Notes: a model not told the origin generated them from the letters alone. A stretch of DNA of 64,000 nucleotides from Halostagnicola kamekurae (GCF_900116205.1 NZ_FOZS01000001.1:992001-1056000), one strand, 5' to 3'; counted from the first letter of the stretch, positions 51,531 to 60,173 are shown. Program-made: numbers and translations.

Positions 51531-52343
51531 TCAGTACGCCTCCGGATCGACCTCGATCAGCAACTCGCCACCTTTGAACGCCCGTACCATGCCGTCGCTT
51601 TCGGAAAGCGCGATCGCGATCGCGTTCGTGTCCCTGGTGATCGCCCCGCCCGCCATGTGTCTGGCTCCGAGTCCTTTCGGGATGTCGACGCCCTCCGCCG
51701 ACGGCTCGAGGTACCGGTAGGCCGAGACGATCTTGCCCGAATCGGAGATGACGAACGCGCCGTCGAGACGGGAGAACTCCTTTAGCATCACGCTCACGAT
51801 CGGGTCGCCGACGTGGACGTGGGACTTCTCGAAGGGGTTGTACGAGAGCGGCCGGGACTTGTTCATCACCTTACCGGCGTCGCCGACGACGAACAACGCG
51901 CCGACGGGTTTGCCCTTCTGGCCTTTCTTGCCGAGTTCGACCGCCAGCTCGAGCACCGCTTTGATCACTTCCGGATCCGCGCGCGACCGCGAAAACAGGT
52001 CGTAGATACCCATCTTCGAGTCCGCGTCCGCTCGGACGCGCGAGACGGTGTCGATACCGTCGCTGAAGACGCTCGTCGCACACGCGAGGACGTCGCCGTC
52101 CTCGATGATTCCCTGTTCTAACGCGCCCTCGAGACCGAAGGCGATCCGCTCCGTGACGTCTTCGAACTCGAGTGGCAGTTCGACGAACGTCTCCGCACTC
52201 ACGACGTTTTCCGTGCCGACGACGATGACGTCCACGTCATCGATCGACGAAAAGCGCTCGTAGTACGACCCGCTCGGCCCGAAGAGCACGACGGCATCGA
52301 CACCCGAGAAGATGTCCCCGAACACGTCGTCAAGTCCGTCCAT
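51531..52343 (-). CDS. dacZ: diadenylate cyclase DacZ (c-di-AMP synthase)
   Basis: Makes cyclic di-AMP from two ATP. The 270-residue protein has an N-terminal alpha/beta domain (1-~120), then the DAC domain with DGAF (D194-G-A196) and GLGARHM (R228-H229), which correspond to the DGA and RHR active-site motifs; the third residue of RHR is Met here. I start it at the ATG at 52343 (MDGLDDVFGD), because the longer frame upstream lacks support and its size then equals the known haloarchaeal DacZ. Essential in Haloferax volcanii by published work. One base separates it from mscS. Confidence 0.95.
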   Translation of the reverse strand: MDGLDDVFGDIFSGVDAVVLFGPSGSYYERFSSIDDVDVIVVGTENVVSAETFVELPLEFEDVTERIAFGLEGALEQGIIEDGDVLACATSVFSDGIDTVSRVRADADSKMGIYDLFSRSRADPEVIKAVLELAVELGKKGQKGKPVGALFVVGDAGKVMNKSRPLSYNPFEKSHVHVGDPIVSVMLKEFSRLDGAFVISDSGKIVSAYRYLEPSAEGVDIPKGLGARHMAGGAITRDTNAIAIALSESDGMVRAFKGGELLIEVDPEAY

Positions 52344-52480
52344 TACTCCTAGAAGTCGTTCGTGATCGAATAAACGTTGTGGGCTTGAACGGGTGAGAAT
52401 AGTCGACATACGTTCCGGGCGGAGTTGCGTATCGAGAAACCGCGGAAAACACTTATGATGGACATCCAACAGTATTCCGT

Positions 52481-52732
52481 ATGGTCCACACGTATCGATC
52501 GGAGCGGCTCGTGCCGCCGTCGACTTGGTCGACGATTCGCGATCGATCCCTCGAGTTGCTGCTCGCGATCTCGCTCGCCCTCGGAGCGGCGTCACTGATC
52601 GTGCTTTCGACAGGCAATCCGGAAGCCATCGCGATGATCGCCGGAGCGAGCTTTTGTCTCATCGCTGGCGGGCTCGCGACGGTTCGACTCCTCGAGTCCC
52701 TCGAGGCCGACGGCGTTCCAGGCTTGGAGTGA
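52481..52732 (+). CDS. small membrane protein
   Basis: An 83-residue protein with two predicted membrane helices (about ELLLAISLALGAASLIVL and AIAMIAGASFCLIAGGLATV) and a short charged N-terminus. I recognise no family. It is probably haloarchaea-specific; neighbours on both sides are a divergent dacZ and another membrane protein on the same strand 110 bases on. No function can be inferred. Confidence 0.7.
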   Translation: MVHTYRSERLVPPSTWSTIRDRSLELLLAISLALGAASLIVLSTGNPEAIAMIAGASFCLIAGGLATVRLLESLEADGVPGLE

Positions 52733-52842
52733 TCGGTAGTGGATGCGGACAGCAGCCCAAACTAGCCGATTTCGAGACGGGGTCGGCGCTCGAGCGAACC
52801 GATCTCAGAACCCTTTTTCCCGGCCGCACGCAATCGTTTTGT

Positions 52843-53322
52843 ATGATCGATCTCATCATCGCGGCGCTCGGTCCCGTCGTGATCGGTGCCCTCTCGGTGC
52901 TCGTCTACTGGGACGCGAGACGGGTTGGCGTCGCCTGGCCGCCGGTCTGGGCCGTGGTCATGTTCCTGACGGGAATGACGGGCCTCGGACTCTTCATGTT
53001 CGTGCCGTCGGTGCCGATTCCCGGACTGCTCGTCATCCTCCTCCTGGGACCGATCCTCTACGCGTTCGAGCGGGACGACACCAGACACAGCGACGAACCG
53101 GCGGACCCGCACACGCTCGCTGGCGCAGGGACGGCTGGCGATGATCGTAGGTCGGACGAGGGCGATTCGATCTCCAACGGCGGTGACCGCGACGGCGGTG
53201 ATCGCGGCGATGACAGGCGTTCCTCGAGCGACGACGGCTCGAACGGCGCGAGTGGTACCGGAATATCCGACGAGATAGGCCAGGAGCCGGTCGATTCCGA
53301 CGAGTACGCCGAGAGACGATAA
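52843..53322 (+). CDS. three-helix membrane protein with acidic tail
   Basis: A 159-residue protein. The start is the ATG at 52843 (MIDLIIAALGPVVIGALSVLVY); the longer upstream frame has non-protein-like sequence. Three hydrophobic segments fill residues 4-~80, after which an 80-residue Asp/Ser/Gly-rich tail follows, a layout common among haloarchaeal membrane proteins. The fold and role are unknown. It follows the small membrane protein and may form a unit with it. Confidence 0.75.
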   Translation: MIDLIIAALGPVVIGALSVLVYWDARRVGVAWPPVWAVVMFLTGMTGLGLFMFVPSVPIPGLLVILLLGPILYAFERDDTRHSDEPADPHTLAGAGTAGDDRRSDEGDSISNGGDRDGGDRGDDRRSSSDDGSNGASGTGISDEIGQEPVDSDEYAERR

Positions 53323-53362
53323 CCGATTTCGGTCGCGTTTCACTCGATTCTGCGGTCCCGAG

Positions 53363-54352
53363 TTACCACTGCTGGTGGACGTGCTCGTAGACCGTCCGTT
53401 CGTAGACGTCGCGAACGGCGCCGTGCGTCTGGTTCGAAAGCGAGTCGAGCGACGACACCGCGACGTTGTCCCGAATGTGCTCGGGCGAACTCGAGCCGGG
53501 AATCACCGTCGAGACGGCGTCGTGGTCGAGGATCCAGCGCAGGGAAAACTGCGCGGTCGTCATTCCGGCCGGCACGTGGTCTTCGATCCGATCGACGGCC
53601 TCGAGCCCTCGCTCGAACGGAAGCCCGCTGAAGGTCTCGCCGCGGTCGAACGCCTCGCCCTCGCGGTTGAAGTTTCGGTGATCGCTCTCGTCGAACTCCG
53701 TCTCCGCCGAGAGCGCGCCGGTCAACAGTCCGGACGCCAGCGGCACGCGGACGATAACCCCGATATCGCGCCGTTTGGCCTCCTCGAAGAACAGCTCCGC
53801 GGGGCGCTGTCGGAGCGGGTTGAAGATGATCTGGATCGTCTCGACGCAGGGGTACTCGATCGCTTTCAGCGCCTCCTCGACCTTCTCGACGCTCACGCCG
53901 ACGTAGTCGATTTTCCCGTCCTCGACGAGCGCCTCCATCGCGTCGAACACGCGCGGCTGATAGTACGCCGGCGTCGGCGGGCAGTGTAGCTGGACCAGAT
54001 CGAGCGTGTCCGCACCCAGATTTTCCCGCGACCGGTCGACGTGTTCCTCGAGGGTCTCGGCGGTGTAGCCCGCGGCCTCGTGGGGATCGATCCGACGGCC
54101 GACTTTGGTCGCTACGGTCACGTCCTCGGAGTCGTCCCACTCCTCGAGTACGTCGGCGATATACTGCTCGCTCGCGCCATCGCCGTAGACGTCCGCGGTA
54201 TCGAGGAAGGTCACGCCCTCCTCGAGGGCCGTCCGGACTGCCGTTCGGGCCTCCTCGCTCGAGACTTCGCCCCAGTCGGAGCCGATGTTCCACGTGCCGA
54301 GGCCGACTTCCGTTACGTCCAGATCCGTCGAACCGAGTCGTCGCTGCTCCAT
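53363..54352 (-). CDS. aldo/keto reductase
   Basis: A 329-residue TIM-barrel oxidoreductase with NADPH. The catalytic tetrad appears as the Asp/Tyr in FLDTADVYGDG, the Lys in VTVATKVGRR and the His in LVQLHCPP; the cofactor loop at the end is VSTVIPGSSSPEHIRDN. The closest recognisable group is the oxidoreductase AKR type (YajO/L-glyceraldehyde-3-phosphate-reductase-like). Substrate not predictable. ATG at 54352; the open frame upstream of it is a poor match to the family. Confidence 0.93.
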   Translation of the reverse strand: MEQRRLGSTDLDVTEVGLGTWNIGSDWGEVSSEEARTAVRTALEEGVTFLDTADVYGDGASEQYIADVLEEWDDSEDVTVATKVGRRIDPHEAAGYTAETLEEHVDRSRENLGADTLDLVQLHCPPTPAYYQPRVFDAMEALVEDGKIDYVGVSVEKVEEALKAIEYPCVETIQIIFNPLRQRPAELFFEEAKRRDIGVIVRVPLASGLLTGALSAETEFDESDHRNFNREGEAFDRGETFSGLPFERGLEAVDRIEDHVPAGMTTAQFSLRWILDHDAVSTVIPGSSSPEHIRDNVAVSSLDSLSNQTHGAVRDVYERTVYEHVHQQW

Positions 54353-54554
54353 ACGCTATCGTTGGCGAGGAGGTATTTGACTCTGTTTGACTCGCCGACA
54401 GCGTGACGGGACCTACTCGAACCAGCAGACGACGGTTCACTCGCCTCACCGTCTGTCCGTCCGTGAAACTCTCGAGTTTGAGACTACCCGAGGGCACTGG
54501 CTGTGTTTGCCACCGGTGTGATGGCTCTGGCGATGCGTATCGCTCGAGAATGTG

Positions 54555-54576
54555 GCGCGGGGACCGGATTCAAATC
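54555..54576 (-). repeat. degenerate tRNA-Leu 3'-end copy
   Basis: GCGCGGGGACCGGATTCAAATC resembles the reverse complement of the tRNA-Leu T-arm and acceptor end with several changes. It is the fourth and most diverged rung of the ladder, counted from the tRNA. Confidence 0.7.
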
Positions 54577-54691
54577 TCGCCGAGACGGTCCGGGCTTGTG
54601 GCCTCGCTTCGCTCGGCCATTCCGGGCTGTGACCCGTCTGTCTCGAACCGGTCATTCGATTGCTGCCGCTCGCGGATTTGTTCGCGGACAA

Positions 54692-54713
54692 TGCGCGGGA
54701 CCGGATTCGAACC
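54692..54713 (-). repeat. exact tRNA-Leu 3'-end copy
   Basis: TGCGCGGGACCGGATTCGAACC is identical to the 22 bases at the 3' end of the tRNA-Leu gene (54917-54938) as read on the plus strand. It includes the T-loop, part of the T-stem, the acceptor strand and the discriminator base, which is the usual attB core of tRNA-targeting integrases. Confidence 0.9.
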
Positions 54714-54805
54714 ACGCGAAGACGTGCTCGCTACGCTGCGCGCGACTTCTCTACTTCGAATCCGTATTGGCGATGCTTCTCCTCGCGAAATTGCTCGGAG
54801 AAGCA

Positions 54806-54827
54806 TGCGCGGGACCGGATTCGAACC
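54806..54827 (-). repeat. exact tRNA-Leu 3'-end copy
   Basis: Second identical copy of the same 22 bases, 114 bases from the previous one and 111 bases from the tRNA gene itself. A perfect inverted repeat (ATGCTTCTC/GAGAAGCAT) ends inside its first bases. Confidence 0.9.
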
Positions 54828-54916
54828 GCGAGGACTTCGCTTCGCTCGTCCTCTGGGCCGCGAATCCGCTCCTGCTCCTTCACTCGTTTTCTCGCTGCGC
54901 TCGAAAACTCGTTCAG

Positions 54917-55001
54917 TGCGCGGGACCGGATTCGAACCGGCGGACCCCTACGGGACAGCGTCCTAAGCGCTGCGCCGTTGGCCTAGCTTGGCTACCCGCG
55001 C
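54917..55001 (-). tRNA. tRNA-Leu (anticodon UAG)
   Basis: An 85-base gene. Acceptor stem GCGCGGG/CCCGCGC, discriminator A; D-arm with GCC/GGC stem; anticodon stem CAGCG/CGCTG around the loop CTTAGGA with anticodon TAG (UAG), which reads CUA and other CUN codons; long class II variable arm (TCCCGTAGGGGTCC) as expected for leucine; T-arm GCCGG-TTCGAAT-CCGGT. No CCA encoded and no intron. Three copies of its 3' end lie downstream on the same strand. Confidence 0.95.
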
Positions 55002-55071
55002 GCAGGCTACCGTTCCCACGATTCGAGTAAGAACCTGTCGATCCCATCGAGTCTCCGGTTGCCGATCCCGA

Positions 55072-55248
55072 TCAGTCGTGAATCAGCGGCTCTTCGGGAG
55101 ACCAATCCGGTGGAACGATGAAGGTCACGTGCTCCGAATCCCGCAACTGGTGTAGCTCCGCCGCCTGTTCGGCCAGCGATCGGTCTCGGTAGGGCATCTC
55201 GAGGCCGCAGCCGGTACAGACGAGTTTGCAAGTTGGTTCGGTACTCAT
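55072..55248 (-). CDS. small CxxC protein, 58 residues
   Basis: Open frame from ATG at 55248 to TGA at 55072, opening MSTEPTCKLVCTGCGLEMPY and ending PEEPLIHD. Cysteines C7, C11 and C14 (C-x3-C-x2-C) suggest a metal or iron-sulfur-type knuckle. Codon use is typical of haloarchaeal genes, with CTCGAG. It is too short for common gene-calling cut-offs, but the pattern is haloarchaeal micro-protein-like. It sits between the tRNA and the TFB-like gene. Confidence 0.7.
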   Translation of the reverse strand: MSTEPTCKLVCTGCGLEMPYRDRSLAEQAAELHQLRDSEHVTFIVPPDWSPEEPLIHD

Positions 55249-55532
55249 GGTGAGACGCGGGTCGCGGGAGAGCGACGGGCGTCGATTGTACCTTGCCGTG
55301 TATCCGGCTTTAGTAATCGTGACCTATACGATCGCACCCAAACGGCCAGTTTTACTAGTCGTTCGTAGCTGAACGTTGCCCGATACAGCCACCTATTGCG
55401 GTGAGTATCCATTCCCAGAGACCCTTCACGGCGTCCGTAACTTCGAGTAGGCGACACCCGGGCGAGTTTACGAGCGGCGGCGGAGCGGACGCCGTCCGTG
55501 GATTTATCCCTGTTCCGGCGAACAGATGACGT

Positions 55533-55841
55533 ATGCACAGCGCTCGCGACCGCATCGAACACGAGCCCTGGCTCGAGGAACTCGAGATCGTCGCGGATCG
55601 GCTCGACCTCTCGAGTGACGCTCGCTCGTACGCCAGCGACCTCTTTCTCACTGACGTTCCGGAATCGGACCGGTCGAAGCGCGCCGTCCTGGCTGCGAGC
55701 GTCTACGCCGGCTCGTTGGTCGCCGGCGACGGTCGCACGCAGGGGACGGTCGCCGACGCCGCCGACGTCTCGCGGTTATCGATTCAACAGCGCTGGAAGG
55801 ACCTCCTCGAGACGGCTGGACTCGAGCCGCCTCGGTGGTAA
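55533..55841 (+). CDS. single-cyclin TFB-like transcription factor
   Basis: A 102-residue protein that corresponds to one cyclin repeat of transcription factor B. The family-typical helices are LEELEIVADRLDLSSDARSYASDLF and, in the second part, AASVYAGSLVAGDGRTQGTVADAADVSRLSIQQRWKDLLE, which mirrors the C-terminal cyclin repeat where TFB contacts BRE and TBP. The zinc ribbon, B-finger and first cyclin repeat are absent, so it cannot start transcription alone and may act as a dominant modulator. A PIN or other partner is not next to it. Confidence 0.75.
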   Translation: MHSARDRIEHEPWLEELEIVADRLDLSSDARSYASDLFLTDVPESDRSKRAVLAASVYAGSLVAGDGRTQGTVADAADVSRLSIQQRWKDLLETAGLEPPRW

Positions 55842-55985
55842 GGTCGCGCAATAATTGCCATCGATCGATTTCTTCGCGTCTACGCCTCGTAAGTGCCAGC
55901 TACGGTGATGAAACGGTATCCAGCGGTAAGAACCGGTACGAACGCCTCGAAGACGGTGAGTGAAACAGCGTCTCACGCCCGAGGG

Positions 55986-56459
55986 CTATTGGCCGCCTTC
56001 GTCGAGCACGTTCCCGTGCTCGTCGATCTCGTCGTTGACGATCCGCGTACTCGAGATGATGTCCCCGTCTTCGGCTCGCAGGTGCGGGACGACGACCACC
56101 TCGAGCGGGTCGAGGTCTCGATCTCGCCGAATTTCGTTTATTTTCTCGCCCCCATCGACGGTTTCCGGCGAAACGACGAGGTAATCGAACGGTGGCTCGG
56201 TGGCGATGCCGGTCGGCTCCGTGAGCGGGCGGACTTCGAACGATCGATCGTGCTCCTCGGCGAACGGCTCGAGTTCGTCCTCGAGTCGATCTTTCCGTCG
56301 ATCGAACGATCGGACGGGTCGATCCTCGTGGCGGGTCTTCGGCGCGAGGTCGTCACTCGTCAGCCCGACGGTCACGTCGCCGAGTTCGAACGCCCGTTCG
56401 AACAGCCGTCGGTGGCCGTCGTGAACGGGGTCGAACGTCCCACCAAGCGCGACATCCAT
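55986..56459 (-). CDS. coaD: phosphopantetheine adenylyltransferase CoaD (archaeal)
   Basis: Transfers AMP to 4'-phosphopantetheine to give dephospho-CoA, the penultimate step of CoA synthesis. The 157-residue nucleotidyltransferase has GGTFDPVHDGHRRL with the T/H-x-G-H motif (T8, H13, H16), and the ISSTRI motif in DIISSTRIVND near the C-terminus. Archaeal PPAT is not homologous in detail to bacterial CoaD but shares the fold. ATG at 56459. Divergent from the malic enzyme gene. Confidence 0.95.
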   Translation of the reverse strand: MDVALGGTFDPVHDGHRRLFERAFELGDVTVGLTSDDLAPKTRHEDRPVRSFDRRKDRLEDELEPFAEEHDRSFEVRPLTEPTGIATEPPFDYLVVSPETVDGGEKINEIRRDRDLDPLEVVVVPHLRAEDGDIISSTRIVNDEIDEHGNVLDEGGQ

Positions 56460-56600
56460 ATCCGATTGGACTGTCGCGGGCCGTATAAAAGGGTCGAATC
56501 GTCGAACCGGGTCGTGTCGGGCGCGAACGGACAGATAATTCGTCGATAGTCGAACTGCGCCTTCGCATTGTTTTTAGTGGTCCACGTTAGTGATCCACCT

Positions 56601-58856
56601 ATGGGACTAGACGAGGACGCACTGGAGTACCATCGCATCGATCCGCCGGGAAAACTCGAGATTTCGACGACGAAACCGACGAATACGCAGCGGGATCTCT
56701 CGCTCGCGTACTCGCCCGGCGTCGCCGCCCCGTGTCTCGAGATCGACGAGGACGAGTCCGAGGCCTTCCAGTACACCGCGAAGGGGAACCTCGTCGGCGT
56801 CCTCTCGAACGGTTCCGCGGTGCTCGGACTCGGTGATATCGGTGCGCAGGCGTCGAAGCCGGTCATGGAAGGAAAGGGCGTTCTCTTCAAGCGGTTCGCG
56901 GACATCGACGTTTTCGACATCGAACTCGACGACGCGGACCCCGAGAAGATAATCGAGGCCGCGAAGATGATGGAGCCGACTTTCGGCGGGATCAACCTAG
57001 AGGACATCAAAGCCCCCGGCTGTTTCGTCATCGAAGAGCGCCTGCGCGAGGAGATGGACATTCCCGTCTTCCACGACGACCAGCACGGCACGGCGATCAT
57101 CTCCGGGGCCGCATTGCTCAATGCGGCCGACATCGCCGACAAGGAGATCGAGGACATGAAGATCGTCTTCTCGGGGGCCGGCGCGAGCGCGCTCGCGACC
57201 GCAAAGTTTTACGTCTCGCTCGGGGCGAAACCGGAGAACATCGTCATGTGTGATTCCTCGGGAATCATCACGGAGGCCCGCGCGACGGCCGACGACATCA
57301 ACGAGTACAAACGTGAGTTCGCGCGCGACGTGCCCGAGGGCGACCTCTCGGACGCGATGGAGGGCGCAGACGCCTTCGTCGGGCTCTCGGTCGCCGACAT
57401 CGTCTCCCAGGATATGGTTCGCTCGATGGCCGAGGATCCGATCATCTTCGCGATGGCCAACCCCGACCCCGAAATCGGCTACGCCGAGGCCAAGGAGGCT
57501 CGAGACGACACCGTCATCATGGCCACGGGTCGCTCGGACTACCCAAATCAGGTCAACAACGTCCTCGGGTTCCCGTTCATCTTCCGGGGCGCACTCGACG
57601 TCCGCGCGACCGAGATCAACGAGGACATGAAAGTCGCCGCCGCCGAGGCGCTGGCGGATCTGGCTCGCCAGGACGTCCCCGACGCGGTCGTCAAAGCCTA
57701 CGGCGACGACCCGATCCAGTACGGCTCCGAGTACATCATCCCCAAACCGGTCGATCCGCGCGTGCTGTTCCGGATCGCCCCCGCCGTCGCGGAGGCCGCG
57801 ATCGAGTCCGGAGCCGCCCGCACGGAGATCGATATCGACGAGTACGAAGAGCAACTCGAGGCCAGACTCGGCAAGTCTCGCGAGATGATGCGCGTCGTCC
57901 TCAACAAGGCAAAGACCGACCCGAAGACGGTCGCGCTCGCCGAGGGCGAAAACGAGAAGATGATCCGGGCGGCCTACCAGCTCCAGGAACAGGGCATCGC
58001 CCTGCCGATCCTCATCGGCGACGAGACCGAGATCAAATCGACCGCGGCGAACCTCGGGTTGGACTTCGAACCGCAGGTTGCCGACCCGGACGCGGGCGAT
58101 TACGAACGGTACGCCGAACGGCTGCACGAGCTCCGAAAACGCAAGGGGATCACCCGAACGGAAGCGGGCGAACTCGTCCGCCGCGACACGAACTACTTCG
58201 GGAGCGTGATGGTCGAAGAAGGCGACGCGGACGCCTTCCTCACGGGGCTCTCGCATCACTATCCCTCGGCGCTTCGCCCGCCGCTGCAGGTCATCGGCAC
58301 CGCCGAGGACGTCGAGTACGCCGCCGGCGTCTACATGCTCACGTTCAAGAACCGCGTGATCTTCATCGCCGACGCGACGGTCAATCAGTCGCCCGACGAG
58401 GACGTTCTCGCCGAGGTGACCAGACAGACCGGCAAACTCGCGCGACGGTTCAACGTCGAGCCCCGCGCCGCACTGCTCTCGTACTCGAACTTCGGCAGCG
58501 TCACGAACGAAGGCACCGTCAAACCGCGCAAAGCGGCCCAGAAACTGCAGGACGATCCCGAAGTCGACTTCCCAGTCGACGGCGAGATGCAGGCCGACAC
58601 GGCCGTCGTCGAGGACATCCTCGAGGGAACGTACGGGTTCTCGGAGCTCGAGGAACCGGCGAACGTGCTCGTCTTCCCGAACCTCGAGTCGGGTAACATC
58701 GGCTACAAACTGCTCCAGCGCCTCGGCGGTGCCGACGCCATCGGCCCGATGCTGACCGGGATGGACAAACCGGTTCACGTCCTCCAGCGGGGCGACGAGG
58801 TCAAAGACATCGTCAATCTGGCCGGCGTGGCCGTCGTCGACGCCCAGCAGGAGTAG
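56601..58856 (+). CDS. maeB: NADP-dependent malic enzyme with phosphotransacetylase-like domain
   Basis: Decarboxylates malate to pyruvate with NADP. The 751-residue chain has two parts: residues 1-~430 are the malic enzyme ([39 protein letters not shown] and the NAD-binding [15 protein letters not shown]), and residues ~440-751 form a phosphate acetyltransferase-like domain ([40 protein letters not shown]), which in bacteria senses acetyl-CoA. Start at 56601 ([17 protein letters not shown]). It is a single gene, divergent from coaD. Confidence 0.96.
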   Translation: MGLDEDALEYHRIDPPGKLEISTTKPTNTQRDLSLAYSPGVAAPCLEIDEDESEAFQYTAKGNLVGVLSNGSAVLGLGDIGAQASKPVMEGKGVLFKRFADIDVFDIELDDADPEKIIEAAKMMEPTFGGINLEDIKAPGCFVIEERLREEMDIPVFHDDQHGTAIISGAALLNAADIADKEIEDMKIVFSGAGASALATAKFYVSLGAKPENIVMCDSSGIITEARATADDINEYKREFARDVPEGDLSDAMEGADAFVGLSVADIVSQDMVRSMAEDPIIFAMANPDPEIGYAEAKEARDDTVIMATGRSDYPNQVNNVLGFPFIFRGALDVRATEINEDMKVAAAEALADLARQDVPDAVVKAYGDDPIQYGSEYIIPKPVDPRVLFRIAPAVAEAAIESGAARTEIDIDEYEEQLEARLGKSREMMRVVLNKAKTDPKTVALAEGENEKMIRAAYQLQEQGIALPILIGDETEIKSTAANLGLDFEPQVADPDAGDYERYAERLHELRKRKGITRTEAGELVRRDTNYFGSVMVEEGDADAFLTGLSHHYPSALRPPLQVIGTAEDVEYAAGVYMLTFKNRVIFIADATVNQSPDEDVLAEVTRQTGKLARRFNVEPRAALLSYSNFGSVTNEGTVKPRKAAQKLQDDPEVDFPVDGEMQADTAVVEDILEGTYGFSELEEPANVLVFPNLESGNIGYKLLQRLGGADAIGPMLTGMDKPVHVLQRGDEVKDIVNLAGVAVVDAQQE

Positions 58857-58880
58857 TCGACGACCGACGAGCGCGATTTT

Positions 58881-59021
58881 TCACTCGAGTGAGTCCGCTG
58901 ACTCGAAGGGTTCGACGCGGGCGAACTCTCGCCAGTGGCGAAAGCCCCAGCTGCCGATTCCCGTACAGATGATCGCCGCGGAGAGGAGGTAGACGAGCGT
59001 ATTCGTCGTGAAGACGGCCAC
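58881..59021 (-). pseudogene. possible small membrane protein, 5' end unclear
   Basis: On the minus strand the frame ending at TGA 58881 reads TTNTLVYLLSAAIICTGIGS and then FRHWREFARVEPFE, one membrane helix plus a charged tail. The frame is open further up to about 59126 and looks coding (RSSVAHAIADPVAVF), but there is no ATG, GTG or TTG in it except an internal GTG at 59021, which would give 46 residues. Either the start codon is unusual, or the gene is decaying. Confidence 0.35.
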
Positions 59022-59138
59022 CGGATCCGCGATGGCGTGGGCGACGCTCGAACGGAGAAACCGCCACTCCGGCCCGCCGGATCGAACCTGCCGGGCGAAA
59101 AGGTTGCATTCAAGTATCCGCCCGGAGTTTCAACGGGT

Positions 59139-59510
59139 ATGCAAGATCAGGGCCGTTCTACTCGCAAGCGAACCGGCGGACGACTCAAGCACATCCGAAA
59201 CCGACGAAAGCACGAACTCGGTCGCCTGCCGACCGAGACCGAGGTCGGCGAGCCGCGTTACCGAACCATCGACGTCCGAGGGAACGGCGAGAAGACCCGC
59301 GCACTCGCGACGAACGTCGCGAACGTCAACGACGGCGGCGAAACGGTCACGACCGAGATCAACGACGTCGTCGAAAACGACGCGAACCCCAACTACGTCC
59401 GACGGAACATCATCACGAAGGGCGCGGTCATCGACACCGACGAAGGCACCGCTCGAGTCACCTCCCGTCCGGGACAGACCGGCCAGGTCAACGCCGTTCT
59501 TCTCGACTAA
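59139..59510 (+). CDS. rps8e: 30S ribosomal protein S8e
   Basis: Ribosomal small-subunit protein of archaea and eukaryotes. The 123-residue protein starts at the ATG at 59139 (MQDQGRSTRKRTGGRLKHIRNRRKHELGR, the classic S8e opening) and contains RYRTIDVRGNGEKTRAL, NVNDGG and the ending YVRRNIITKGAVIDTDEG. The basic N-terminus contrasts with most proteins here. Single gene; the last 25 bases of its upstream region lack a clear TATA, but a TATA-like stretch AAGTATCCG lies near 59112. Confidence 0.96.
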   Translation: MQDQGRSTRKRTGGRLKHIRNRRKHELGRLPTETEVGEPRYRTIDVRGNGEKTRALATNVANVNDGGETVTTEINDVVENDANPNYVRRNIITKGAVIDTDEGTARVTSRPGQTGQVNAVLLD

Positions 59511-59804
59511 CGCCGATTTCGTTTCTTTCGGACGACCGCGTGCGACGACCGGGAGCGATCGCTCTGTAGCTTCGAAAGCCGAACCGGTGTAGCGACGGTC
59601 GAACTAGTGCTGTCAAAACGCGAATCGAAATCCTCCGAGCGCTCGAGCGGACTGATAACTTGCTAGTATCGATGTGTAACTCCGGGTGCTTCTACGAAAT
59701 CGAGCGTCTCACACGAATTAAACGGCGAAAACAGCGTCTCAGTATCGACGATAAATCGAGCGATTCAAATCGGTCAGGTTCCATAGCCCTCGAGCCGAAC
59801 GCCG

Positions 59805-59963
59805 TTACTCGGCCGCTTCCGCCTCCCGCCCGGTGACGAGCTCGCGGAGTCGATCGGAGTACACCCCGACGCCGATACCGAGCATAAACGTCAGGTAGCT
59901 CGGAACGAGTATCCACAGGAGGTTGACGTGTCCTTGCCCAGCGTGCAGTAGTGTTTCGACCAT
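59805..59963 (-). CDS. small single-pass membrane protein, 52 residues
   Basis: Open frame from ATG at 59963 to TAA at 59805. It opens MVETLLHAGQGHVNLLWILV, has one membrane helix of about 23 residues (LLWILVPSYLTFMLGIGVGVYS), then a charged tail ending REAEAAE. A haloarchaeal TATA/BRE (GGGAAATAAATG at about 60008-60019, minus strand) lies about 45 bases before it. The frame is below common length cut-offs. It follows phoU on the same strand. Confidence 0.65.
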   Translation of the reverse strand: MVETLLHAGQGHVNLLWILVPSYLTFMLGIGVGVYSDRLRELVTGREAEAAE

Positions 59964-60173
59964 AGCTCGGCTAACTCAACACACGGAAATGAATCTGCCG
60001 GTGTTCACATTTATTTCCCGACAACCGACCGGATCGAGCGTAAGTTCGCGGAATTGGCGAGCAGATCGGCGCGTGAGCGCGTCTTTTCACGGCATCTGTC
60101 AAGCGAAAGAGAACGGTTCGAGGTCTCCGAGGGAGGACCAAACAAACCACACTGGAAGCCAACGTCGGCGGGA

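Larger units (their letters stand above)
54353..54916. other. 564-base region holding a ladder of tRNA 3'-end copies, no gene
   Basis: Between the aldo/keto reductase and tRNA-Leu I see no credible gene. Open frames here translate to C-A-G-P-D-S-N-R and R-G-T-G-F-E-P-like peptides, which are read-through of tRNA T-arm copies, not proteins. GC-rich hairpin-like segments (GAGCGAAGCGAAG and its complement) lie next to each copy, and ATGCTTCTC/GAGAAGCAT (54773-54808) is a perfect 9-base inverted repeat. Confidence 0.7.

Noticed and set aside
54555-54713. further complete tRNA genes in the ladder
   Set aside because: Only the 3' 22 bases recur; there is no matching 5' acceptor strand, D-arm or anticodon arm next to the copies.
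54403-55030. several frames encoding repeated C-A-G-P-D-S-N-R and R-G-T-G-F-E-P peptides
   Set aside because: They are readings of tRNA T-arm and acceptor copies, a known annotation artefact; there is no start context or continued protein composition.
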